Source: Histoplasma ohiense (lineage: Eukaryota; Ascomycota; Eurotiomycetes; Onygenales; Ajellomycetaceae). Taken from it: a DNA stretch of 64,000 bases. Positions 10,272 through 20,812 of this stretch are shown in pieces (positions within the stretch are counted from its first letter, which is position 1; each line of letters starts with the position of its first letter). Below the pieces are notes generated by a model. That model did no database searches. It worked only from the letters and a program-made list of their open reading frames with translations, and had not been told where the DNA came from. The position numbers and the translations under genes are program-made. The DNA lies in the NCBI GenBank assembly GCA_017607445.1, contig JAEVHH010000005.1, positions 1,927,001 to 1,991,000 of the forward strand, written 5' to 3'.

Positions 10272-12520
10272 TCAAGCGACAGCAGCATTCGGGGCGACTT
10301 TTACTATGATTTTTTCATCAGGTTCTCGCGGACTCCCACCATCCTTATTCGAGCTCTCTAGCAGTTTTGACTCCGCAGCTTGCAGTTTCTCCTTGATTTC
10401 CGAGATCTCCTGTTGTAGCGACTTGATGTAAACAATTGCCATTTCAACGGTGCTTGCCTTGCTGATCGTTTGGGTTGAACTTGGTCTATCTGATGATTTG
10501 CTGGTGGTCCCATCGCCTCCATCACTGCCGACCTTGTCTGCTTTTTCCCTCTCTCGTATTAGCGACGGTGGCAGTAAGCTTTCGATCTCTTTGAGCGCGG
10601 TATTGATGCGATTTCGGCGACCCTGTTCCGCTAGTTTATGATTCGTCCGTTTGGAACTTAGGTTTTCGGCCAATGCGTTAGGATAAGAGACACCTGGGAG
10701 AAGAGTACCCTCGAGGATATGTTGGTAATTGGATTTCGAGGCGAGGTAAAGAGCTGACGTTTCCGCGTTGATGGCCACTACGGTTGAGAAGGCAGTTAGG
10801 CGTTAGGCTCATATACAGGCAGGGAAAGAAACGGAAATAGCCACCGCAGGAGGAGACTTACCATCGCCATGAATTAAAGGTTGAATGCTGGGACTAATTT
10901 TCGGCCGCAACGCCGGGCTAACCTGCGAGGAGATAACACTTTGTCGCTTCTTAGACACCCTGCCATTCAGTTTCGAATCCGTCCGCTTGAGACCGACTGG
11001 CCCAGTTGGAGATGCCATAGCGTTGATTTGAGGGCTTGGGGTGACGGAGGTGATAGATGGACGTTCTGAAGATCCATTGTTGGCTGGTTTCAACCTTGGC
11101 GTCTGTTCTGCTACGATTTTGGGGGTTGTTTCACCGCTTGTCACTATTATCCCGGATGACGCGGTAGCGAGTTCAGAGTTCGAGGATGCGGCTTCGGGTA
11201 ACGACATATCTTCCATCGTCTCATCAGGATATTCATTGACAATGAGGCCTCCGCTTCTTGAGAATTGGTTCTTGGAGTTTTGCGGCGTAGGCTGGGATTG
11301 GCGCTGCAAATTCATCAGAGTAGCAGGAGTTGCAGCCTCGCGGGGTATTGCTTCCGATCTAGAGTCTTGCGCTCCTATGAACGGGGATTTTGCCGATCGG
11401 GGAAGTGCAGGCGGTGGCATCAATGGCTCTGATAAGGGCTCTGGGGAAACAGAATCCTGTCCGGAACTTTCCGTACTTCCTGTATGGCGATATCCATCGA
11501 TTTTTTTCACTGATGGTCGACTCGAGCTCTTGTCATGGTTCGCAAAAAAGCCACTATCGGCTGATGGCCCGGATGTGCTGGGTTTTCGGCGGCTAAGAGG
11601 ACGGACTGACGGAGATTGACGAGCTAGACGTGAACCAGCTCGATTTGAAAAGGACGACTTTGCCCGCTGTTTGCGCGACGTTCCTGGAGACGAGGGAGTG
11701 GAGGTAATGGGAAGCTGATTGGCCATTTCTACAGGCGAGGATATAAAACCCATATCAGGAGTGTGGGATGTGGTGCCATTGAAAATATACCCATGGCCAT
11801 TGGAATTTCGAGCTTCTAGAGCTGGTGAGGTAAGAGGTGTAAAGTATTCGCCAGGGACAGTGTATTCTGGAATGCAGAACTGTTGTTCTAAGGGGGTCAT
11901 CGCGGGAGAAAGTGAGGGAGTGAAAGCGCTCTGTAAATTTTGTTAGAACCAAATATCGGAGGGAATGGGAAACAAAAAAATTTTCTTTCTCTTAATTTGA
12001 GTATCGAGTGGCCCTTTATTCATACCTGATCATCACTAGGTCTTGCGTAATGCTCATAATGCCTATGGTTATCCGTGTCCAATCTAGACAGTCCCTGGGG
12101 GACTCCAGCATGCATCTCGGTGCTATTCGGGGTTGGTGGAATATATTGTCTCTGCCCATAATTCTGTTGTGTAAGGAAAGTTTGCTGTTTCTGGACGTAG
12201 TATTGCGGTGCTACGTTCGCGGCTGTTGTATTGATGTCGCCCTGCATGCCCATCTGGTGGTGCAGTTGGTGGAGTTCAGGCTGATAATTTGGGGCCTGCG
12301 AAGTATTCTGCATTTGTTGGTGATGTGACATCTCAGAGGAGGCCGGCGGAGAAGTGTGAATGGCATTGTGCTGCTGGCTTGCGACATCATCCAAGTCCGC
12401 AAAGCTGAAATCGAAATCCAGGTACTTTGAAAATTCTTCTTCGCCAGATACCGGAACAAGAAGATCCTCTGATATGGTTTGAGGCCAACCCGACAACGAA
12501 ATATCTCCATCCATTTCCAT
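10272..12520 (-). CDS. nuc-1: bHLH transcription factor of NUC-1/PHO4 type (phosphate-starvation regulator)
   Basis: Predicted 689-aa nuclear activator. NUC-1 (Neurospora) and Pho4 (yeast) bind CACGTG-type sites and switch on phosphate acquisition when the cyclin-CDK Pho80/Pho85 is inhibited. Exons are 12520-12026, 11930-10862 and 10777-10272; phases agree across both introns (95 and 84 nt). The N-terminus is acidic (SKYLDFDFSFADLDD), suited to activation, followed by a Gln/His-rich stretch. The middle is Ser/Pro-rich with many SP sites, possible CDK targets. The basic region HKLAEQGRRNRI at about 567-578 carries the H..E..RR pattern of Pho4. Helix 1 ends ESLLPP, a long loop of about 35 residues follows, and helix 2 (KASTVEMAIVYIKSLQQ) runs into a coiled coil to about residue 662. 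Family is firm; orthology to nuc-1 itself is inferred. Confidence 0.86.
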
Positions 12521-12984
12521 GACTGATGCCTTTGGCTGCTACGAAACCACGATTGAATCGAGAAGAGTATACAGACCAAGAAAAGGCGGAGTCAGCCTCG
12601 AGAGGAATGTCAGACAGGAGAGTAAATCCTATGATCACAGTGCGAGTGGGGGAGCCGCAGGTGGCTGCGGCGGGGAGCCGAGAGCGTGGAACTGACTGGT
12701 TGGATTGATTTTGTAGCCGACCAAAGAGGGACTTGGAACAGAAATGCCAGGAGAAGGGACGATAAAATCTGGGGAGGGCTCAAAAAAGCAAACAACCAGA
12801 ACGAAGGCCAACGACTGGGAGGAGGGTGGATGGAGGTTGAAGCCCTAAGAATGGGGCGGCGTGGGGTGTGCGTGGTGCTGTGGCGTGATTGGCTCTCTTT
12901 GCAGGCGGATTCACATGACAACCTGGAAGGGAACCTTGGAATGAGCAGAAATATACGGCGTAATGTTGATAGAAGAGATTCAAA

Positions 12985-13165
12985 AGGGTAGAAAATAATA
13001 ATAAAATCTATAATTAGAAACAGAGAATATTAGTTATAGACTATAGTAATTATAATAAAAAGAAGATAGTTATAATTAACTATAAAGGATAAAGATTTTA
13101 AATAATTAATTAATATAATATGATTAAAATAATTAAACATCTACTGTCTAGATTTTAATTGTATG
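12985..13165. repeat. AT-rich island, possible mutated repeat remnant
   Basis: About 180 bp that is almost wholly A and T, with many TAAT and TTAATTAA words, sharply bounded by sequence of normal composition on both sides. Such patches in ascomycetes often come from repeat-induced point mutation of transposons. No element can be identified here. Confidence 0.4.
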
Positions 13166-14108
13166 ATTAGGGATGAAAAAACACAAGAATTAGCACAGCG
13201 GTGATATTTTGCACAGGGTGCTCACCACCCGTAGGATATCGTGGGTGGGGTCCGATGTACTCGCGAAATTGTCCGAAATCACTAACTACATACATAGTAG
13301 TGTCAAAAAGCTGCCTTGCATGCAGCCAGTCGGCATGGTAAGATTATTTGCTGGGCCGCGCTAAGCCAGAATATTCTTAACAGGTACCCTCTGCGCATCA
13401 ATATTCAGGGCTCAGGCGCACCGACCATTTCATTCTGACCACCCCAGTCGTCTTCGATAATCATTTTCGAGAAGGGTGGGGTGAGTTCGTTTTACCAATG
13501 GAGTTGAGAATAAGCTTGGAACAAAAGGGACAAAAAAGAAAAGGCATATTATGTCCTGCGTATTATTTCTGGAAATTTGTTGCTCTATCTGCGTCAAGTT
13601 TTTTTAAGAAGAGAGTTCTTCATCTAGTTCTTCATCTATTTACCTCGCGTACTACAGGAAAGGGGTTCGCCCTCAAAACTAGCAATTTCTCTCAATGCAT
13701 CTTTTTTTGACTCTTTTCCTGGCTTCTATCGTCAGTGGAGGCTGTGGCTTCATATATACTCCCCAAATTTTATCCGCAAACGAATCCGATCACTGACGAT
13801 TTGATTTTTAGTCTTGTGCATATTGGGTGTGCAACCCCCCTTTTTGGGTTCTATTATCTCTTTTCTTCAAGTTCGCTGCAGGGCAATGTCTTTCACATTA
13901 AACTGCATTTCAATTTCATAAGAAAGGATTATATACATGATAGATTTTCGTTGTTAACCTTTCCTTAACAATATACGATTTTGTTTTAAAAAAAAAGTGA
14001 AGCTACGGTTGTTCTCATCGCTATCTCAGACCTTTCCGCTGTTTAAGTATATTATTTCGTAGCGGCTTGATAGAATGATAGAAGCAATGAACAAACATTG
14101 AATTATGG

Positions 14109-14113
<5 letters not shown>

Positions 14114-14144
<31 letters not shown>
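14114..14144. repeat. poly-A tract, 31 nt
   Basis: Uninterrupted run of A. No flanking direct repeat was seen that would mark a retroposed copy. Confidence 0.9.
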
Positions 14145-14146
<2 letters not shown>

Positions 14147-14977
14147 CATCTTAGAGCCACTTACTACATAAGCAGAAGTTTCACATACATACATACCCAT
14201 TGCAAATTGTAAGCGTACAGTGACAGAAATGCATGTTCGTTATTCCAGATGTAATTTCTAACAATAGCTATGCACACCACGGGAATATTTCTGTAAGTGA
14301 AAAAGTTGACCTCTATGACAGTGATGGTATAACAAGGGAAATTATGCATATGCGCACACATTTAAAAAAAAAAAAAAATTGGCAGAAAGAGAGAGTGAGT
14401 GAGAGTGAGAAAGAGAGGATCCCCAAATTCCTCTTCTCCATTCTTTGTTTGCTTTCCTAGAGCAAGGAAACCAAAAGGAAAAGAAAGAGTGTTAGCATTC
14501 AATATATAATAGTCTAGGCGCTTGCTCTCCCTACTCCCTCCTTTCTCCTTTTCTCAGAGACAACCAATGCAGTGCCCAGGAGAACAACGATATCTCCATC
14601 ACCTTTTCACACAGCAGGTCCAGCATTGTGACTAAATTTGCAAAAGGTTAAATTGTGACATTAATTAAGCGATTCCATTTTCTGATATTCCTGGTGCGTG
14701 AGGGAGCCGAGAACAGGAGGGGGAATTGAATTAGGGCTAGAGGGGACAAAAGCCAAGGTAGAAAAGAATGGAAAAGAGACAGGACACACATGTTTGTACA
14801 TTGGTCTGTTTTTCGGGTACTAGATAAGATGGAGAGACACGGGGGTATTTCGTTAGTAAGGTTGGACTTTCGCCGCCTCGCTGACATCAAGGGGAAAATG
14901 TGCCTTATTAGTAGTTGGTGGCACAAACTGTGTGTGTGTGTGTGTGACGATGAAATGGAGGTGATTAATTAACATAC

Positions 14978-15202
14978 CGCTCCAGCACCGTTGCAGATTG
15001 GCTTTTGAGAATAGCATGCCCGTACGCAGCGCTCGCCTTGGAAATCCTGCTTTAGTAGTTCTTGCAGCTCTTGCTTGGCTTGGTTGTCAAGCTCCATTTG
15101 CGGGGTCTGCTCAGTCTGCTCCATGGGGTTTGGGAGGGCGATTGCGGTTTGCACTCCGAGGAAGGTGATTGTGATCGTGGCGAGGAGGTTGAACAAGTGC
15201 AT
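14978..15202 (-). CDS. small secreted protein, first exon (75 codons); 3' exon unresolved
   Basis: The ATG at 15202 begins a signal-peptide-like segment (MHLFNLLATITITFLGVQTA, likely cut after AIA). A Gln/Glu-rich helical stretch follows (ELDNQAKQELQELLKQDF), then a Cys-bearing end (GERCVRACYSQKPICNGAG). Translation would meet a TAA a few codons later, but a consensus GTATGT donor lies exactly before it (14972-14977), so a further exon is likely. Two acceptors are visible: one after the CA repeat near 14935, and one CAG near 14887 with a TACTAAT branch site upstream. Neither gives a tail I can confirm. The mature product would be short and Cys-containing, like many fungal effector-type or peptide-precursor proteins. 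Function unknown. The alternative is an unspliced 77-aa protein. Confidence 0.5.
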
Positions 15203-17300
15203 CTTTTTGTTGTATTGTTTCTGTGTTTATTCGAGTAATCGTGCGGGTGTCCGTGGTTTATGGAGCGCGCTTGGGTTCTGATGTGGGAGCTGTGTATATA
15301 CGTATAAATAAATGGAATTTAGTAGCGGCTACCGTTGAAGACCACATCAGTTTTTGAAAAAAGATGTTGGGGTTTGTGAGGAAAGAGTGTGGACTAATTA
15401 TATATGAATTTCTGCTGCAGGGATTAATCCTTCGTCAGGCGATGCGGTGTTGAACAAGGCGGAGGTGTGCATGTCCTAGATGCATTCCCTTGTTTGAGTC
15501 TAACATTCTCACCACGGAAATATGTAGCAAGTGAAACATGGGGCGTGGTGGGCTGGGCCACAGCCTGATCCAAATCATGTAAGAGGACTATCTACCTCAT
15601 GAGAGAGGAGCATATGCTATGTCGCCATTTTACCGCAGCTTCCGGGAGAGAGGAAGGGCGTAGAATGTTGCTATTATATAGCATACTCGAAGAAACAAGA
15701 AGAATCCAGAATGACGACGTAATGTTCGACACGGGATATAAAAAAAGGAAACGGAAAAGGAAAAAGATGGGAGGGACACCGTGGGCTCTATTGGGAGAGT
15801 ATTGACACAAGGCCAATTTGGCAAGGTTGCACTGCACCAACGAATTATGATCTGTACTCATAGAGTTCTAATATATATATATATATATTGGGTGTCACAA
15901 TCCACGGCAAGAATCCCATTATTATGCCCGGGATTTGGATGGTTCGGGGCCATAAAACACCGAAGACTGTCCTTTTCCTAGTATATAATTGCCCGAAAAC
16001 CAAAGGAGGTTGGCTGCCATAACAAAGGATTGGGGAAAAAATCCTGTGATTTCCGCAGCAAGTAATGTTCCTGGGACAATAGTGTGACCCTAATTCAAGG
16101 GGAAAAAGAAAGTTATGATATCTAAACCTTGGTTCGAGGAGGAGGAGGCTTATTCTTGAATTGTCTGACCAAGAAATTCGCCCAGTTGAAAGGGAATTGA
16201 GGCCAAGGCCAAGCTCTGCAAAGGACAATAGGATTAACATCACAGAAAACACAATTGTTCTTGACAACTTGGCAGAAAAGAGAACTGTCGAGAGAATCGT
16301 GGCGCATGGAACCCCTTTGGTAGATCCCAGAAAAGTCAGTTCCACAGTATAAGAACCGTATGTATATAGTAGAAGGAGAGAGTCGAAGCTGAGGATCCAA
16401 CAGTTCCAGAAAAATGAAAATAAAAAGGAGAAAAGAAATTCCAGGCATATTACCCTACACAGTAGGATGTTAAACCAAAAGGCATCATCATCATTGCCTG
16501 CCAGTGAAGAACGACGATGCAACATTCGGTTGCAAATCCGCGAGCCTCACTCAGATTGACCCGGACAGGAATAAAAATGCCCTATATAAATAAGCATGAA
16601 TGAATGAGCTCAAATAGGTCCAGAACAGAAGACATGGCATCTGGCGGATAATGGAAAGGAGACAGCATGTTAACATCATTCCAAAGGACAGTGGATCGAA
16701 AAAAGGGTTGATGCTTAGACTCCAATAACTCAAGATAAGAGTCAAAAATCGAGATCAAAAGCGAGAAATTTTTGTGGCTTTCCACCCCTACTGACTTAAA
16801 TTGTAGGTCTATTGCTCTTCGACTTCGCGTGAAGCAGAGGATGGATAACCTCATTGTTTCTAATTTGGAACTTGGCCTTAGCGGCAGCAAGGATATACTT
16901 TCCGCTGTGGAGATATATGAGGGTGAAACGATATAAGGAGGGAGGGAGCCTTTGCTTTGAAAATAATACTCTCGTATAGAGAGCCAGATAAAAGCTCACG
17001 GAAATCTCCTGAAAACTGTTTTGTTTTAGCTGTCGCGAGTTGCTCATAGGCCACTAGCAAGGTACTACTCCATAGTAGGAAGTGGCCACTAAACTAACTA
17101 CTATTTAGGGTCACACGTCATACATCCCGGCCCACGTTGCTGCAGCCTTGGGTATCTATCGTTTTCTCCCAACAATAGCACATCCCATCATCTATATCCA
17201 CCTGCCTTCTACATGATCTAACAACTAACGTATTCCAACCAGATGCGGGTGTTAGTGGCCTTTTTCAATACCTACTTGCAGTTTTTCCTCCCTCGTAGCC
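15203..17300. other. intergenic, one long unsupported frame
   Basis: A minus-strand ATG frame of 226 codons spans 15845-16525 (Phe/Leu/Ser-rich, apparently driven by purine-rich plus-strand sequence). I recognise no domain and do not call it a gene. A nested hairpin lies at 17049-17087. Confidence 0.45.
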
Positions 17301-19685
17301 ATGCGGCCCTTGGTTCCTGATACCTTTCTACCACGACCCCGCAAATCCCCCACACCAGCGGGACCTGAGGACGAATTCCGCCCCATGTTCTCTGAGACCT
17401 TTTTCCTAGCTCGAGATAGCGATATACAAGATTCTCAAGCTGCGCCCGCAGACGATGAAGGGGATGGGACATATGGGGTGCAGAGTCTCGAAGAATCCAC
17501 AGCTGACAATTCCTCAAAACGGCAGGCTTCTCAACCTGAGGGAGAAATAAGTGATACGTCACCTCTCCACACACTTGCGAAGATAGAAACAACGATTAAA
17601 ACTGCCGAGACTGGTGATGGAGATCGAGAAGGACGGAGTCCGTCACCTTTTAAACATAAACACATCAGAACGCCGCCCAATGTTCCTACATCTTGCCCCC
17701 TGACGCCCTTCTTACTTGGGTCGCCGGAAGAGCCCGTCTCCCTTCCAGACAGTCCCAAGTCAACCTCGACACGGTCCTTCCTACCGACTAATGAAATATC
17801 CATGCCGTATGCGGGAATTGACCCCAGAGGGACGGTGGAAAATGACGGCGATACCAGTCTCAGTTCTTCTGGGGTTCAGGATAGTACGCAACTGATAATG
17901 CCAAGTATCAAAATGCCCAGTCGGAGGCCCTTTACTGAAACGGGGAAATCTATGGGCAGGTTCAAGATTCTCCTGGCTGGCAATTCTGGTAATAAAGGCG
18001 AACCCTTCGCCCTAACCCCCACTTTACTTTTGCGTGTGAGGTTTTACTGATATGCTATTTTGCTGGTAGGTTGTGGGAAAACATCTCTTATAAAATCTAT
18101 AGTTCAAGTGGTCGAAGATATAGTACACGTTGATCCGCTCCCTCGTGGGCCCTCTCGGATTAGAACCAACAAATCGAGTCCGAAACGATCGCATAGATCT
18201 CACCACTTACGAGAGGCTACCTCGATAGCAGAGGTTTATGCCAGCACTAAGCCTTATCCGTCGTGGTGGTCAGATCTGGAAGATTCAAGAGTCCTTCGGA
18301 GGCGGAAAAGTATGGGAGACTTGGTATTGGAAAGAAACTTGTGCTTTGTTGACACATCCTGTGGAACGTTGGGTCTTGAAGATCAGGCAGAATTTATCAT
18401 ACAGTATATCAGCCGGCAGTTCCAGAGGTCTGTAAACGCGCTGGATTCATTCAACACTGATTTCCAGGGCCTTTTGAGTGGAAATGGTGGCTCCCAGGTG
18501 GATGCCATCTTATATCTTGTCTCCGAAGGTCGGTGTAAGTAAAAAATTTGTTTTCAGAATCACGCATTCTAATTATTTTGCCTAGATTCGATGTCCGCGG
18601 ACATATCATGCATAAAGAAGCTGTCTAAGGTCGCCAATGTTATCCCTCTGATCTCCAAGGCTGACCTTCTCAGCAAAAGCCAAATTCAATCCCTAAAACG
18701 ATCTTTCCACTCCCAGGCGCGCGGTGCGAGCGTTCAACCCTTTTTGTTCGGTGATCTCGCTGGCAGTACAGGCGATGAAGAAACTATCCCAGCCTTACCA
18801 TTTGCTGTTTCTTCTGCGAATTCCAATGAAGATGACACCATGGATGCAAGTCTGTTGATGAGTCCTGATTATATGCAGCCATTAGCCCCGTCGGAGCTAA
18901 ATTTGCTCTTGGGAAAGCTGTTTGACCGGGATAACATAGCCTGGCTGCGACATCTGGCCGCGAAGAAGCTGATACAAGCATGTGATTTGCATGTGATTTC
19001 CCCTGCGCGTCAACATCTACAAGGATCTTTGATCTCCAGACCTGCTGGGATCACTTCGAACCCATCTCAATCTACCTCGCCCCTCTCATCCTTCTCCCCG
19101 TCGCAGGTCCTTGTTCCATACCCAGGTGTTGACAATGGTCCACCATCGTATCTCATGTCTCGCGTGGCCGATCATACCCAGCGAGAGGAGCACCTTGCCC
19201 AGATCCGACTTGCAAAATGGGCATCGGACTTGCAACAAAGTCTCCAAAACGAACGAGAGCGATACGAATCTCTAGCCCGTAGCGAGCGGGCGGTCTGGCT
19301 AACAGAACGATTGGGCGAATGTGTGGCGGACGGTACACTCCTCCCCATAATCCAAACTCCAGGCTTCTCTCATATGCAAGCACCGCGGGGGCTAAAAGGC
19401 CACGGTAGCGGCGGCAGAGGCAGCGGTGGCAGTGAGACCGTGACAATCCCGGGACCCGATGGCCGACCTGTTAAGTATCGGGTTGCGGATATGAGTTCAT
19501 CGGGGGATCCTCTGGGCCTGATACGGTGGAAGGACGATATGAAGCGGACGGGTTGGGTAGTGATACAGATTATTGGAAGTATGGGGGTAGTTGGTGGACT
19601 TGCGCTGTGGGTTGCTAAGGCGTGGGGACTCCCCTCATCTCAGGGGTTTGCGGAATGGAATTTTGGGCCGTTTAGCGGTGACTGA
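17301..19685 (+). CDS. septin-like P-loop GTPase with C-terminal membrane segment
   Basis: Predicted 750 aa. Exons 17301-17988, 18070-18534 and 18586-19685; phases agree, and the first intron splits the P-loop between GNS and GCGKTSL. Residues 1-220 are polar, rich in Pro, Ser and acidic residues, and probably disordered. The G domain starts with GRFKILLAGNSGCGKTSL. A FVDTSCGTLG segment stands where septins have DTPGFG. The region VANVIPLISKADLLS gives the G4-like element (septins: AKAD). Toward the C-terminus come a helical stretch (RLAKWASDLQQSLQNERERY), a Gly/Ser-rich spacer, and the hydrophobic VVIQIIGSMGVVGGLALWVA, which looks like a membrane anchor. Ordinary septins lack such an anchor and keep the DTPG motif, so this is a divergent relative. 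Nucleotide binding is plausible; the role (cortex, organelle membrane) is open. Confidence 0.8.
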
Positions 19686-20112
19686 CCGGCTCTGACTCCA
19701 CCGACCAACTGATTGGCCGATTGATTGAGGGGCAATAGGGGGAAAAAAATAAAAAAATAAAAAAACCAATCATTTTAGTTAAAACCCACCTCTATAATTT
19801 AACATATGAGGGCATGATTGCAATTACTGAGATAGTTGGGTTTTTCAAGGCGATTTACCAGGTGGCTTTTTTAATTTTGTTTTCAAGTTTCATTTTATAG
19901 TTGGTTGGCGTTGACCCCGCGCAACAACGTGTTGAATCTACATCATATGAAGTTGATTTTGACCATCATCAATATTACTGGTGTTTGTCCGCCCTTCTCT
20001 CAGTGCCCTGTATCTCCCGAATAAGTAAGTCCCAGGCGCGAGAAACGCCGGTATTCATTGACGATTCATAGGTGTTGATACTGCAATTCCCCGAAGCGGA
20101 AACCAGGCTGGG

Positions 20113-20207
20113 GAATATTCTGCCGTGGAGAGTTCTAGAAAGCCAGCGACGGATTGGGCCTAGCGCCAGACACAGCGGCCACGGCCATGGAAAGCGGTGG
20201 AAGCTTC
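20113..20207 (+). promoter_or_regulatory. cluster of heat-shock elements upstream of HSP90
   Basis: Three inverted GAA/TTC dyads with two-base gaps: GAATATTC at 20113-20120, TTCTAGAA at 20133-20140 and GAAGCTTC at 20200-20207. HSF1 trimers bind arrays of inverted nGAAn units. The cluster lies about 600-700 bp before the start codon, but just upstream of the pyrimidine-rich leader if the leader intron is real. Confidence 0.6.
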
Positions 20208-20490
20208 GCCAAGGCTCGATGGCCCAGCGGTTGTTCTGACGACCGGGCGGCAGTTTGCAGGAGCGCGGCTCAAAGATTTCTGCGCAGTTCTCTGATCTTC
20301 TCTCTGGTTTCCTCTGGTTTTCTTTTTCAACCGCCAACCTCTTTTTCTTTCTCTTCCTTCTCTCCTCGAACTCCAATTCTCGGCTTCAGCTCTCTTCCTC
20401 TACTTGGCTACTCCCTCTCTCTTGCATTGATCATCCTCTCTCGCTGCTCACTGCTGCTACCCCCCTCCCATCTCCCTCAGGAATCTATTG

Positions 20491-20810
20491 GTAAGTGCTT
20501 CTCTGGAGAGCTCCTGTTGCCTCCATTACCGTTTGTTTTGCTTTTTTCTGCGACTGTTTACCCTCTCGCCTCCTTCCACCACCACAAGAACCCACCACAA
20601 GAAATATTGTAAAAACGCAAAATCAAGCTGTGTCTTGATCGACTTGGTCTCGTTTTACTCAGATCGACTCCCTTCTTTTACCCTTGTTGTAGTTTCCTGG
20701 GCGAAGCAGGTGACGAGGCAGGGAAAGGAAAAAAAATCAAAAAAATCAAAAAAATCAAAAACAAAGCTAACTGAAGCTTGGCCAGATTACCATCCTATCA
20801 CCAACTGCAG
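20491..20810 (+). other. probable 5'-leader intron of HSP90
   Basis: Begins GTAAGTGC, contains GCTAACTG (20765-20772) as a good branch site and ends CTGCAG two bases before the HSP90 ATG. This fits a 320-nt leader intron, but only transcripts can prove it. Confidence 0.5.
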
Positions 20811-20812
20811 CC

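Larger units (their letters stand above)
12521..14977. other. intergenic: bHLH-gene promoter side, AT-rich island and low-complexity DNA
   Basis: No supported gene. It contains the AT-rich island described separately, a poly-A tract at 14114-14144 and poly-pyrimidine leader-like sequence near 12700-12950. Confidence 0.5.
19686..20812. other. intergenic region holding the HSP90 promoter and leader
   Basis: AT-rich left part, then the HSP90 control region (heat-shock elements at 20113-20207), a pyrimidine-rich transcript leader near 20290-20480 and a probable leader intron. Confidence 0.6.

Noticed and set aside
11041..11619. 192-codon plus-strand frame inside the bHLH gene
   Set aside because: Antisense to exon 2 of the transcription factor, which has a consistent splice structure.
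13190..13265. tRNA-like sequence (TAGCACAGCGG and GGTCCGAT)
   Set aside because: B box has several mismatches, no paired T-arm or acceptor stem could be drawn, spacing is too long.
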